DNA of 6,311 nucleotides from positions 1-6,311 of the forward strand of contig DJUV01000291.1 in the NCBI GenBank assembly GCA_002440625.1, written 5' to 3'. This document shows positions 1 through 6,276 of the stretch, in pieces. This DNA is from Rhodobacteraceae bacterium UBA6273 (GTDB lineage: Bacteria; Pseudomonadota; Alphaproteobacteria; Rhodobacterales; Rhodobacteraceae). A model generated the notes under the pieces. It did no database searches. It worked only from the letters and a program-made list of their open reading frames with translations, and was not told where the DNA came from. Positions within the stretch are counted from its first letter, which is position 1; every line of letters starts with the position of its first letter. A program made the translations under genes and the position numbers.

Positions 1-656
1 TGGCTGATGAAGAGATAGGTCAGGCCGAAGTCGCGCTGCAAGCGTTCGAAGAGGTTGACCACCTGCGCCTGGATCGACACGTCCAGCGCCGCGATCGGCT
101 CGTCGCAGACGATGAACTTCGGGTTCAGCGCCAGCGCCCGCGCGATGCCGACCCGCTGGCGCTGGCCGCCGGAAAACTCGTGCGGGTAGCGGTTGACGAA
201 GCGGCGGTCGAGGCCGACCGCCTCCATCAGCTCGCGCACCCGCGCCGCCTTGCGCTCGGCCGTCCAGCCGGTGTGCACGTTCAGCGGCTCGCGGATGATC
301 GCCGACAGCGTCATGCGCGGGTTCAGGCTGGCCTGCGGGTCCTGGAACACCATCTGCATCGTGGGCCGCTTGGCGCGCAACGCCCCCGGGCCAAGCGTCA
401 GCACATCCTCGCCGTCGATGGAGACGCGCCCGGCGGTCGGTTCGACGAGCCGCAACAGCGCCCGCCCGACCGTGGATTTGCCGCAGCCTGACTCGCCGAC
501 AAGGCCCAGCGTCTCACCCTCGGCGATGCTGAAGCTGACCCCGTCCACCGCCCGCACCGCACCGACCCGACGGCGCAAGAGCCCGGCCAGCACCGGAAAG
601 TGCATCTTCAGCCCCTCGACCTCGACAAGCTTGCGACCAACCGGAGCGTCAAGCAT
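1..656 (-). CDS. DppF/OppF/NikE-type ABC transporter ATPase, C-terminus cut off by window edge
   Basis: This is the second ATPase of a peptide/nickel-family importer, acting at the cytoplasmic face of the inner membrane. Translated by hand, 218 full codons are visible and the frame stays open to base 1. Visible motifs are Walker A GESGCGKS (residues 54-61), Q-loop Q105 in [14 protein letters not shown] signature FSGGQRQR (161-168), Walker B FIVCDEP (181-187) and a D-loop ALDVS. The edge falls at the expected H-loop: IS followed by a codon beginning CA. The C-terminal oligopeptide-transporter (oligo_HPY) region would lie outside. The ATG overlaps the end of the upstream DppD-type gene by 8 bases (ATGCTTGA), and a good GAGGTGA ribosome binding site sits 3 bases before it. 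Only the ATPase subfamily is certain; the substrate is not. Confidence 0.93.
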   Translation of the reverse strand, partial: MLDAPVGRKLVEVEGLKMHFPVLAGLLRRRVGAVRAVDGVSFSIAEGETLGLVGESGCGKSTVGRALLRLVEPTAGRVSIDGEDVLTLGPGALRAKRPTMQMVFQDPQASLNPRMTLSAIIREPLNVHTGWTAERKAARVRELMEAVGLDRRFVNRYPHEFSGGQRQRVGIARALALNPKFIVCDEPIAALDVSIQAQVVNLFERLQRDFGLTYLFIS

Positions 657-1686
657 GCGTCACCTCACGCGGATGGTCAGCCGCGACGCGGTGGCAAGCC
701 ACGATGTGGCCTGTTCCAGCCGCAGCATGGCCCGGCGCCCCGACCGCGCAGCAGACCGGATTGGCGCAGTCGCACTGGTCATGCGCCTCGGTGCAGCGGT
801 GGCGGAACGGGCAGGCGGTCGGGGCGGCGGTCAGGATCGGCGGCTGGCCCTCGATGGTGAAAAGCTGCGCCGGGCGGTCGCCGTCCAGCGACGGCACGGT
901 GCGCAGAAGCGCGCGGGTATAGGGATGCCGGGGGTTGGCGAAAAGTTCGGCGACCGGCGCCTCCTCGACCACCTGCCCGCCATACATCACCATCACCCGG
1001 TCGGCGATTTCGGCGATGACGCCAAGGTCATGCGAAATCCAGATGATTGCCATGCCGAGCTTCTGGCGCAATTCGCCGATCAGCTCGATGATCTGCGCCT
1101 GCACGGTCACGTCAAGCGCGGTGGTCGGCTCGTCGGCGATCAGGAGGTCGGGGTCGCAGGCCAGCGCGATGGCGATCATCACCCGCTGCCGCATCCCGCC
1201 GGAAAACTGGTGCGGATAGGCTTTCAGCCGCGCCCGCGCGTCGGGAATGCCGACCAATTCCAGCAATTCGACCGCCCGGGACAGTGCCGCCGCGCGCCGC
1301 ATCGCCTTGTGCCGGATCAGCGGCTCGGCAATCTGGTCGCCGACGGTCAGCACCGGGTTTAGGCTGGTCATCGGGTCCTGGAACACGAAACCGACCCGCG
1401 CGCCGCGGATGTCGGCCAGCGCGCGCGGCGAGAGCTTCAAGAGGTCCTGCCCGCCGAGCAGCACCTCGCCGCCGCGCAGCTCGGCGGGCGGCGAGGGCAG
1501 CAGGCCCAGAAGCGACAGCATCGTCACCGACTTGCCCGATCCGCTTTCGCCGACCACGCCCAGAAGTTCACCCGGCCGGACGTGAAAGCTCACGCCGTTG
1601 ACCGCGTGAACCTCGGCACTGCCCAGCCGGAACACGGCCTTCAATCCGCGCACGTCGAGGACCGGCTGCCCCGCTTCCACCGTCAT
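649..1686 (-). CDS. DppD/OppD/NikD-type ABC transporter ATPase with Cys-rich C-terminus
   Basis: This 345-residue protein is the first ATPase of a peptide/nickel-class importer and should pair with the DppF-type protein encoded next. Walker A is GESGSGKS (46-53), Q-loop Q103 lies in [11 protein letters not shown], the signature is FSGGMRQR (161-168), Walker B is LLIADEP (181-187) and the H-loop is H219. Length is normal for the family. The C-terminal oligo_HPY region (about 240-335) has Cys292, Cys298, Cys305 and Cys331, matching the cysteine pattern that holds a [4Fe-4S] cluster in a structurally studied DppD. Cys307, Cys312 and Cys313 lie between them and look like additions. The start overlaps the stop of the small upstream gene (ATGA), and no strong ribosome binding site precedes it, so translation probably depends on coupling. 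Permease and binding-protein genes are not adjacent upstream; substrate unknown. Confidence 0.95.
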   Translation of the reverse strand: MTVEAGQPVLDVRGLKAVFRLGSAEVHAVNGVSFHVRPGELLGVVGESGSGKSVTMLSLLGLLPSPPAELRGGEVLLGGQDLLKLSPRALADIRGARVGFVFQDPMTSLNPVLTVGDQIAEPLIRHKAMRRAAALSRAVELLELVGIPDARARLKAYPHQFSGGMRQRVMIAIALACDPDLLIADEPTTALDVTVQAQIIELIGELRQKLGMAIIWISHDLGVIAEIADRVMVMYGGQVVEEAPVAELFANPRHPYTRALLRTVPSLDGDRPAQLFTIEGQPPILTAAPTACPFRHRCTEAHDQCDCANPVCCAVGAPGHAAAGTGHIVACHRVAADHPREVTHA

Positions 1687-1889
1687 GCGTGTGTCGCAGC
1701 GCCCGCCTGGGTGGCATGGTGGCCCTGCCCGGACGGGGCGCAGGTGCAGGTCTCGTCGGCCGAAGCGGCGGCGGCGTCATGTCCCGCATGCTCCGTCGGG
1801 GTCTGAGCCTTGTCGCCAGCCGCCGCGTGGCTGCCGTGCCCGGTTTCGGTCTTGGCCTCGGTGGTGGAGGGTTTGCCACAATCGCACAT
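1683..1889 (-). CDS. Small Cys/His-rich protein, putative metal-binding
   Basis: I do not recognise this 68-residue protein as a named family. It begins MCDCGK and carries two CxC motifs (Cys2/Cys4 and Cys48/Cys50), two HxxH motifs (His18/His21 and His34/His37), a His57-His58 pair and His67. Four Cys and seven His in so short a chain suggest metal binding. The linkers are low-complexity Ala/Thr/Gly/Glu, with no signal peptide or membrane segment, so it is probably cytoplasmic and largely disordered without metal. It appears real: the codons mostly end in G or C, a strong AAAGGAGA ribosome binding site lies 8 bases before the ATG, and its TGA overlaps the next gene's ATG as ATGA. It is the first gene of an operon with DppD/DppF-type ATPases. 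A role as metal chaperone, store or sensor is inference. Confidence 0.75.
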   Translation of the reverse strand: MCDCGKPSTTEAKTETGHGSHAAAGDKAQTPTEHAGHDAAAASADETCTCAPSGQGHHATQAGAATHA

Positions 1890-1896
1890 CGCTGTG

Positions 1897-1904
1897 TCTC
1901 CTTT
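1897..1904 (-). promoter_or_regulatory. Strong ribosome binding site for the small Cys/His-rich gene
   Basis: On the minus strand the bases read AAAGGAGA and end 8 bases before the ATG at 1889. This near-consensus Shine-Dalgarno site is the best in the left operon. It fixes the start of the small gene and argues that the gene is truly translated. Confidence 0.75.
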
Positions 1905-1921
1905 GTTTCAGATGAAATCCG

Positions 1922-1952
1922 TGCGTAAAGTGTTCTAACTTGGGAAGGTCAA
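1922..1952 (-). promoter_or_regulatory. Candidate MerR/CueR-type promoter for the left operon
   Basis: On the minus strand a -35 element TTGACC (1952-1947) is followed by a 19-base spacer and a weak -10, TACGCA (1927-1922). Bases 1949-1943 read ACCTTCC, the left half-site typical of CueR/HmrR copper-responsive operators. Stretched 19-base spacers are a hallmark of MerR-family promoters. The expected right half-site is poor: GAACACT instead of GGAAGGT. Transcription would begin near 1915, giving a short leader that contains the ribosome binding site. The position just before a Cys/His-rich gene fits, but no regulator gene is visible here. Confidence 0.4.
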
Positions 1953-2014
1953 GGAGTTTTGCAAGCAATTCTGATTTGTGATCCATGCGCGCGGCAACCG
2001 GCTGACGGCACTGG

Positions 2015-2045
2015 AAAATCGTCAAGCGACGGGCCTGTCGGCCCG
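2015..2045 (-). terminator. Possible weak Rho-independent terminator after the pot-like operon
   Basis: Reading the minus strand, a perfect 6-base stem CGGGCC/GGCCCG with loop GACA (2045-2030) lies 30 bases after the last permease stop. A shorter alternative stem, CGTC/GACG (2031-2020), shares two bases with it and is followed directly by ATTTT (2019-2015). The T-run is short, so termination may be inefficient. A perfect 10-base palindrome, GCAGATCTGC, lies at 2064-2073 just after the stop codon. Confidence 0.4.
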
Positions 2046-2075
2046 CCACTTTTCAGGGATGCTGCAGATCTGCCG

Positions 2076-2864
2076 TCAGTCGGCGCGGTAGAAGAACTGC
2101 TCGGTGCTCTTCAGGCTGGTCAGCGTGATCACGACCAGAACGGCGGCCAGGACATAAAGCCCGGCAGCGGCCGCAACCTCGGGCGGCGGCGGGCCGCGCA
2201 TGCTGGCGAACATCGCGATCGGCAGGGTCTGGATGTTGATCGTGAACAGCAAGAGCGAGATCACGAATTCCGAAATGCCCAGCACGAAGACCATCAGCGT
2301 GCCCGAAAGAATCCCCGGCATGATGCCCGGCAGGGTGACGAAGAGGAAGGTCTGCACCCCCTCCGCCCCCAGCGTCGCCGCCGCCTCCTCCAGCCGCGGA
2401 TCAAGACTGAACAGCGACGAGGCGACCGAGAACATCAGGAAAGGCAGGTTGACAATGGTGATGCCGACCGAGATCGGCCAGAGCGCGCCGAGCGCGCCCA
2501 TCTGGGTGAAGAGCGCGAGGAAGGCGAAGGCCGAGGCGATCAGCGGCGTGGCCACGCCGAGAATCATGTAGATTCCAAGGCCGAAGCGGAAGCGGAAGCG
2601 GAACCGCACCAGCGCGATGGCTGCAGGCACCCCCGCGATCAGCGACAGCGCCACCACCTGAAAGCCCACGATCAGGCTGCGCCCCAGCGCCGCGCGGATC
2701 TCGTCGTTGCCGACCAGCGCCCGGTAGGGGTTGAGCGACAGGCTTTCCGGCGGAAAGGTCAGCCGCTCGCCGCCGCTGACCGAGGCGACGAGCACGATGG
2801 CCAAGGGCACCGCCACCAGCAGGATGACGAAGGCCAGCGAGAGCCGGATCACCGGACCCCTCAT
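2076..2864 (-). CDS. PotC-like ABC transporter permease
   Basis: This 262-residue inner-membrane permease is the second membrane subunit of a PotABCD-type importer. It shows about six hydrophobic segments (roughly 6-27, 63-86, 97-118, 128-150, 183-207, 230-250). The cytoplasmic EAA loop, which docks on the ATPase, is seen as EEAAATLGAEG (159-169) followed by LPGI (178-181). Length and layout match PotC-type permeases. The ATG overlaps the stop of the other permease as ATGA and has a GGAGG site 8 bases upstream, inside the previous gene. An oddity is a fourfold Arg-Phe repeat at residues 87-94, encoded by a hexanucleotide repeat. The substrate is probably a polyamine or a related cation, but that rests on family only. 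Confidence 0.93.
   Translation of the reverse strand: MRGPVIRLSLAFVILLVAVPLAIVLVASVSGGERLTFPPESLSLNPYRALVGNDEIRAALGRSLIVGFQVVALSLIAGVPAAIALVRFRFRFRFGLGIYMILGVATPLIASAFAFLALFTQMGALGALWPISVGITIVNLPFLMFSVASSLFSLDPRLEEAAATLGAEGVQTFLFVTLPGIMPGILSGTLMVFVLGISEFVISLLLFTINIQTLPIAMFASMRGPPPPEVAAAAGLYVLAAVLVVITLTSLKSTEQFFYRAD
2583..2606 (-). repeat. Four-copy hexanucleotide repeat inside the PotC-like permease gene
   Basis: On the plus strand GAAGCG occurs three times in a row, followed by a one-base variant, GAACCG. On the coding strand this gives four Arg-Phe dipeptides (residues 87-94). The unit is a multiple of three, so copy-number change by slippage would keep the reading frame. Confidence 0.85.
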
Positions 2865-3811
2865 GCCGCCGCCCTCCGCGCCCGCCTGAACCTGAGCCAG
2901 CCCAGGAACAAGAGCCCCGGCACCACCACAAGCAGCGTCGAGACCACCAGCAGCAGCAGGCTGAAGGCCGAGCCGAGATAGAGGTTCTGCTGCAGCCGAT
3001 AGATGTCGCCGATCACGTTGGCGACGAACGGCAGCCGCCCGAGGCCGAGGATCGCCGGCATATCGTATTCGGCGATGTTCAGAAGCAGGACGACGATGAT
3101 CGCGGCCACGATGCCGGGCCAGGACAGCGGCACGATGACATTCGCCCAGATCCGTGCGGGCGAGGCGCCGAGCGTTGCCGCTGCCCGTTCAAGATTGGGG
3201 TCGATGCGCCGCATCGCCGGCATGATCAGCAAGGTGGCCAGCGGCGTCGACACCTGCATCATGCCGACGAACACGCCAATCGGCGTGCCGAGAAGTCCGC
3301 CATCCTCGATTCCGAACAGAGAGGCCACCCAGCCTACTGCGCCGCGATTGGCAAGGATCAGGTACCAGGCGAAGGTGCGCACGATCTCGCCCATCAGGAA
3401 CGGGACCAGTAAGAGCACAAGCAGCGCCACCCTGAGCGCCCGGCTGGGGGTGCGGATGATGACATAGGCGACCGGCAGGCCCAGCAGCACCGCCCCCGCC
3501 GTGACGGTCAGCGACAGCGCCAGCGTGCGCAGCAGCGTCTGCTGGTAGAACGGCCCGGATGGCGGCTCGAACAGCAAGGCATACTGCTCGGCCGAGATTT
3601 TGCCAGCCTGCATGAGGAAAGTGTCGTAGGCATGGATGCTGAGCCAACCGAGCCAGAGCAACCCTACCGCCAGGAACGACACCAGCAGAACGGCGGGCAG
3701 CAGCAGCAGATAGGGTTGCGCCTTCGCGATCCGCCCCGGCCTCAACACCCGACCCGCAGCAATCAGCCCGTCGATCAGCCGCCAGCGCAGCCCGGTGTAG
3801 GTTTCAGCCAT
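2861..3811 (-). CDS. PotB-like ABC transporter permease
   Basis: This 316-residue inner-membrane protein is the first permease of the PotABCD-type importer. About six hydrophobic segments are visible (roughly 33-58, 96-119, 126-152, 175-199, 231-250, 281-305), with a basic C-terminal tail. The EAA loop appears as ERAAATLGASPARIW (208-222) and continues into VPLSWPGI (227-234). The stretch GEIVRTFAWYLIL (141-153) followed by NRGAVGW closely resembles PotB-type permeases. Its start overlaps the end of the ATPase gene by 8 bases (ATGGCTGA), with GGAGG 6 bases upstream of the ATG. It should form the transport channel as a heterodimer with the PotC-like protein encoded next. Confidence 0.94.
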   Translation of the reverse strand: MAETYTGLRWRLIDGLIAAGRVLRPGRIAKAQPYLLLLPAVLLVSFLAVGLLWLGWLSIHAYDTFLMQAGKISAEQYALLFEPPSGPFYQQTLLRTLALSLTVTAGAVLLGLPVAYVIIRTPSRALRVALLVLLLVPFLMGEIVRTFAWYLILANRGAVGWVASLFGIEDGGLLGTPIGVFVGMMQVSTPLATLLIMPAMRRIDPNLERAAATLGASPARIWANVIVPLSWPGIVAAIIVVLLLNIAEYDMPAILGLGRLPFVANVIGDIYRLQQNLYLGSAFSLLLLVVSTLLVVVPGLLFLGWLRFRRARRAAA

Positions 3812-4919
3812 CGCTGTCCTCCGCCACCGCCCAGACCTTGTCGCGCGGCCAGGTCAGCCGGACCTTGGCCCCGTTCGGGATCTCGCCGGTGCGGCTGGCC
3901 ACGCGCAGCGGTCGGCCGATGCCTGGGACGGCGATCTCGTAATAGACCGCCTCGCCCTCGAACAGACGCAAGGTCACCTCTCCCCCAAGGCCGGGCGAGC
4001 CGCTGTCGCCCGGGACAGCCATTTCGATATCCTCCGCACGCAGGATCGCCGTGGCGCGGCGGCCGTCGGGGATCTGGCGCTCGGGCGTCACCGCGATGCG
4101 CGCGCCGCCAGGGGTGATCACCGCCGGTCCGGCGCCGTCGATGCGCAGCGTGCCGTCCACCACATTGGCCCGACCGAGAAAGTCGGCGACGAAGCGGTTG
4201 GCCGGCCGGCGGTAGAGCACCTCGCCGCTGCCGACCTGCATCAGCTTGCCGTCGCTCATCACGCCGACCCGGTCGCTGAGCACCATCGCCTCGACCTGGT
4301 CATGGGTGACGTTGATGATGGTCACGTCGATCTCGCGGTGCAGCCGCACGATTTCCAGCTGCATCTCCTCGCGCAGCCGCTTGTCGAGCGCCCCCAGGGG
4401 TTCGTCCAGCAGCAGAAGCTTGGGGTTGTAGACCAGCGCCCGGGCCAGCGCGACGCGCTGCTGCTGGCCGCCGGACAACTCATGCACCCTGCGTTCCGCG
4501 ATCTTCGGCAACCGCACGATGTCCAGCGATTGCGCCACCCGCCGGGCAATGTCGCCCTGCGGCTCGCGCCGCATCCGCAGCGGAAAGGCGATGTTGTCGA
4601 ACACGCTCATGTGCGGAAACAGCGCCAGCGACTGGAACACCATGCCGATGTTGCGCTGGTGCGTCGGCACGTTGCGCACATCGCGGCCCTCGATCGTCAG
4701 GCTGCCGCCGTCGATGCCGATCAGGCCGGCGATGGCGCGCAGGATCGTGCTCTTGCCCGATCCGGACGGCCCGAGCAGGGTGAAAAGCTCGCGCGGGCGG
4801 ATCTCAAGATCGACATGATCGATGGCATTGTGCGGGCCGTAGGATTTGACGACCCCGCTCAGCCTGAAGATCGCAGGCTGGGCGGACGCCTCGGGAACCG
4901 GGCGCGGCTGCGCGGTCAT
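3804..4919 (-). CDS. PotA-like ABC transporter ATPase with C-terminal TOBE-type region
   Basis: This 371-residue ATPase powers the PotABCD-type importer at the cytoplasmic membrane face. Motifs in order are Walker A GPSGSGKST (50-58), Q-loop Q96 in MVFQSLALFPHMSV, signature LSGGQQQR (148-155), Walker B LLLLDEP (168-174), D-loop GALDK (176-180) and H-loop H206. Residues from about 245 form the regulatory extension typical of the PotA/MalK/FbpC class, with a TOBE-type segment from ILRAED (292-297) to the C-terminus. The ATG lies 10 bases after the binding-protein stop; an AGG overlapping that TAG stop may serve as ribosome binding site. It is the only ATPase of this operon, so it presumably works as a homodimer. 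PotA, or an ATPase of a related Fe3+ or opine importer, would look similar; two separate permeases favour the Pot type. Confidence 0.95.
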   Translation of the reverse strand: MTAQPRPVPEASAQPAIFRLSGVVKSYGPHNAIDHVDLEIRPRELFTLLGPSGSGKSTILRAIAGLIGIDGGSLTIEGRDVRNVPTHQRNIGMVFQSLALFPHMSVFDNIAFPLRMRREPQGDIARRVAQSLDIVRLPKIAERRVHELSGGQQQRVALARALVYNPKLLLLDEPLGALDKRLREEMQLEIVRLHREIDVTIINVTHDQVEAMVLSDRVGVMSDGKLMQVGSGEVLYRRPANRFVADFLGRANVVDGTLRIDGAGPAVITPGGARIAVTPERQIPDGRRATAILRAEDIEMAVPGDSGSPGLGGEVTLRLFEGEAVYYEIAVPGIGRPLRVASRTGEIPNGAKVRLTWPRDKVWAVAEDSDG

Positions 4920-4929
4920 GGTCCCGGAC

Positions 4930-6039
4930 CTAGCGCTGGATCGCGGCGCTGTAGGCGGCCTGCCAGCGGTCCTTGTTGCGGGCCTCGACCTCGACCGGCA
5001 CGACGATGCCGTATTTCGCGATCTCTGCCTCGGTCACCGGGAAGGCCGGGTCGCCCTTCATGAAATCGGGCACGGTTGCCTTCAGGTTGATGGGCGTTTC
5101 GGCGATGCCGGCGGCGATCTTGCTCTGGTTCTCGGCGGTCAGGACTTCCGAGATGAACACCTGCGCCCAGTAGGTCACGTCCTCGGGCAAACCCGCAGGC
5201 ACATACATTGACTCCGCCGAGACGACCGCGCCTTCCTTCGGCACCACCCATTTCAGGCCCTCGACCTCCATCGCGGTGCCGACCAAGGTGACACCAAGCC
5301 GGACTTCGCCCGCCTCGATGCCGGCGATGAATTCCTCTTCATCGCCGGCGGCCGCGATGTTGGCCTTGATGCGGGCGATCTTGTCGAACACCGGCGTGAG
5401 ATCGTCCTTCGCCGGATCGAGGCCCATCGTCCTGGCGAAGGGGAAAAGCAGCGAGGGGAAAGTGTTGGTGACAAACAGTGTGCCTTCGTATTTCGGGTCG
5501 AGCAGTTCGTCCCAGGAAATGCCGTCGGCCAGCGTCACGGCCTTCGGATCATAGACCACTGGCTGTGAATAGGCCGCGACGTTGACATAGCTGGTCGCCT
5601 CCGCAGGCATCGCCAGCGAGCTGAGGTCGGCCCGGGACTCTATCATGTAGGGGTCGAGGGGCACCGAAAGGCCTTGCACCTGCGCGGCGAAAGCCATCGA
5701 TTCGATCGTCAGCACCAGATCGACGGGCGGGCGGCTCCCGGCGCTGACGCTCTGCGCGATCTTCACCTGAAGCTCGTTGAAATCCGTGACGTCGAACTCG
5801 ACCGGGATGCCCGTGCGGGCCGTGAAGCTTGCCGCAGCGCTTTCGCCATAGGTTGTGCGCCATGGCCCGCCCCAGGTACGCACCACCAGCCGCTCCGGCT
5901 TCGTGGCAGGCTCGGCCGGCATTTCGTTTGCCATCAGCGACAGGCCGGAGTTGATCACGCCGCCAAATGCCACAGCGACAACGGCGGCGCGCAGGACGCC
6001 CCTGCGGTTCAAAGCAACGGTACGGATATGGTCCAGCAT
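4930..6039 (-). CDS. PotD-like extracellular substrate-binding protein
   Basis: This 369-residue periplasmic protein captures the substrate and delivers it to the PotB/PotC-like channel. The N-terminus has a twin-arginine-like motif NRRGVLR (11-17) and a hydrophobic core (18-36), with likely cleavage near Ala37 (LMA followed by NE). The mature protein opens with LVVRTWGGPW (51-60), followed by FTARTGIPVEF (72-82), the pattern of iron/polyamine-type (SBP_bac) binding proteins. Segments YDPKAV (163-168) and SWDELLDPKYEGTL (175-188) are also typical of PotD/PotF relatives. No lipobox cysteine is seen; indeed the protein has no cysteine. A purine-rich AAAAAGGGGGGAAAGAA precedes the ATG and acts as ribosome binding site. 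It is first in the operon, which fits its need for excess expression. Polyamine, opine or another amine is possible; the ligand-contact residues cannot be aligned by eye. Confidence 0.93.
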   Translation of the reverse strand: MLDHIRTVALNRRGVLRAAVVAVAFGGVINSGLSLMANEMPAEPATKPERLVVRTWGGPWRTTYGESAAASFTARTGIPVEFDVTDFNELQVKIAQSVSAGSRPPVDLVLTIESMAFAAQVQGLSVPLDPYMIESRADLSSLAMPAEATSYVNVAAYSQPVVYDPKAVTLADGISWDELLDPKYEGTLFVTNTFPSLLFPFARTMGLDPAKDDLTPVFDKIARIKANIAAAGDEEEFIAGIEAGEVRLGVTLVGTAMEVEGLKWVVPKEGAVVSAESMYVPAGLPEDVTYWAQVFISEVLTAENQSKIAAGIAETPINLKATVPDFMKGDPAFPVTEAEIAKYGIVVPVEVEARNKDRWQAAYSAAIQR

Positions 6040-6045
6040 TTCTTT

Positions 6046-6056
6046 CCCCCCTTTTT
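6046..6056 (-). promoter_or_regulatory. Purine-rich ribosome binding site of the PotD-like gene
   Basis: The minus strand reads AAAAAGGGGGG and ends 6 bases before the ATG at 6039. The run of six G is a non-standard but workable Shine-Dalgarno region, and it supports this start over later in-frame ATG codons. No convincing -35/-10 pair was found in the bases upstream. Confidence 0.6.
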
Positions 6057-6064
6057 ATGTCCGT

Positions 6065-6081
6065 TGCGCTGCTGCGGCGCA
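6065..6081. repeat. Short inverted repeat in the leader of the pot-like operon
   Basis: TGCGC and GCGCA form a perfect 5-base inverted repeat around a 7-base loop, about 25 bases before the PotD-like start. It could be a leader hairpin or a binding site. It is short enough to occur by chance in GC-rich DNA. Confidence 0.25.
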
Positions 6082-6170
6082 CTTCAAGGAGAAATGCTCT
6101 GCCCGTTCCTCCATGGCAAACGAAATCAAGGCAAATCCGCCCCGACCGGATCACATAAACTTGAGCGACA

Positions 6171-6192
6171 AGGCCGACGCGCGGATCGGCCT
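6171..6192. repeat. 7-base inverted repeat upstream of the pot-like operon
   Basis: AGGCCGA (6171-6177) and TCGGCCT (6186-6192) are perfect inverted repeats with an 8-base GC-rich loop. Read on the minus strand the hairpin is followed by TTGTCGCTC rather than a clean T-run. It could be a weak terminator for a gene entering from the right, or an operator for the pot-like operon. The region 6052-6276 shows no other gene or clear promoter. Confidence 0.3.
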
Positions 6193-6276
6193 CGGCGCGA
6201 TCTGCCCGAACCGCTCCGACGCACCTGCTCGCCAGGTAGCCGACGAGGACGGCGGTGCACTTACGGGCGCGATGCC

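Noticed and set aside
193..1362. 389-residue plus-strand open frame
   Set aside because: It lies antisense to the two DppD/DppF-type ATPase genes, whose motifs are clear. Its product is Arg/Pro/Ser-rich with no recognisable domain. Long antisense frames are expected in GC-rich DNA.
1777..2049. 90-residue minus-strand open frame covering the gap before the small Cys/His-rich gene
   Set aside because: It covers the candidate promoter and overlaps the small gene in another frame. The overlapping 68-residue frame has the better ribosome binding site and is linked to the ATPase gene by ATGA.
1959..2981. 340-residue plus-strand open frame
   Set aside because: It is antisense to the PotC-like gene and the end of the PotB-like gene. 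Its protein is very rich in Arg, Gln, Asp and Glu, the usual mirror of hydrophobic permease codons.
4302..5063. 253-residue plus-strand open frame
   Set aside because: It is antisense to the PotA-like ATPase gene, which has all its ATPase motifs. No ribosome binding site or domain supports the plus-strand frame.
5549..6154. 201-residue minus-strand open frame overlapping the PotD-like gene
   Set aside because: It occupies a different frame of the PotD-like gene for most of its length, and its C-terminal part is Arg-rich shadow sequence. The PotD-like frame has clear family signatures.
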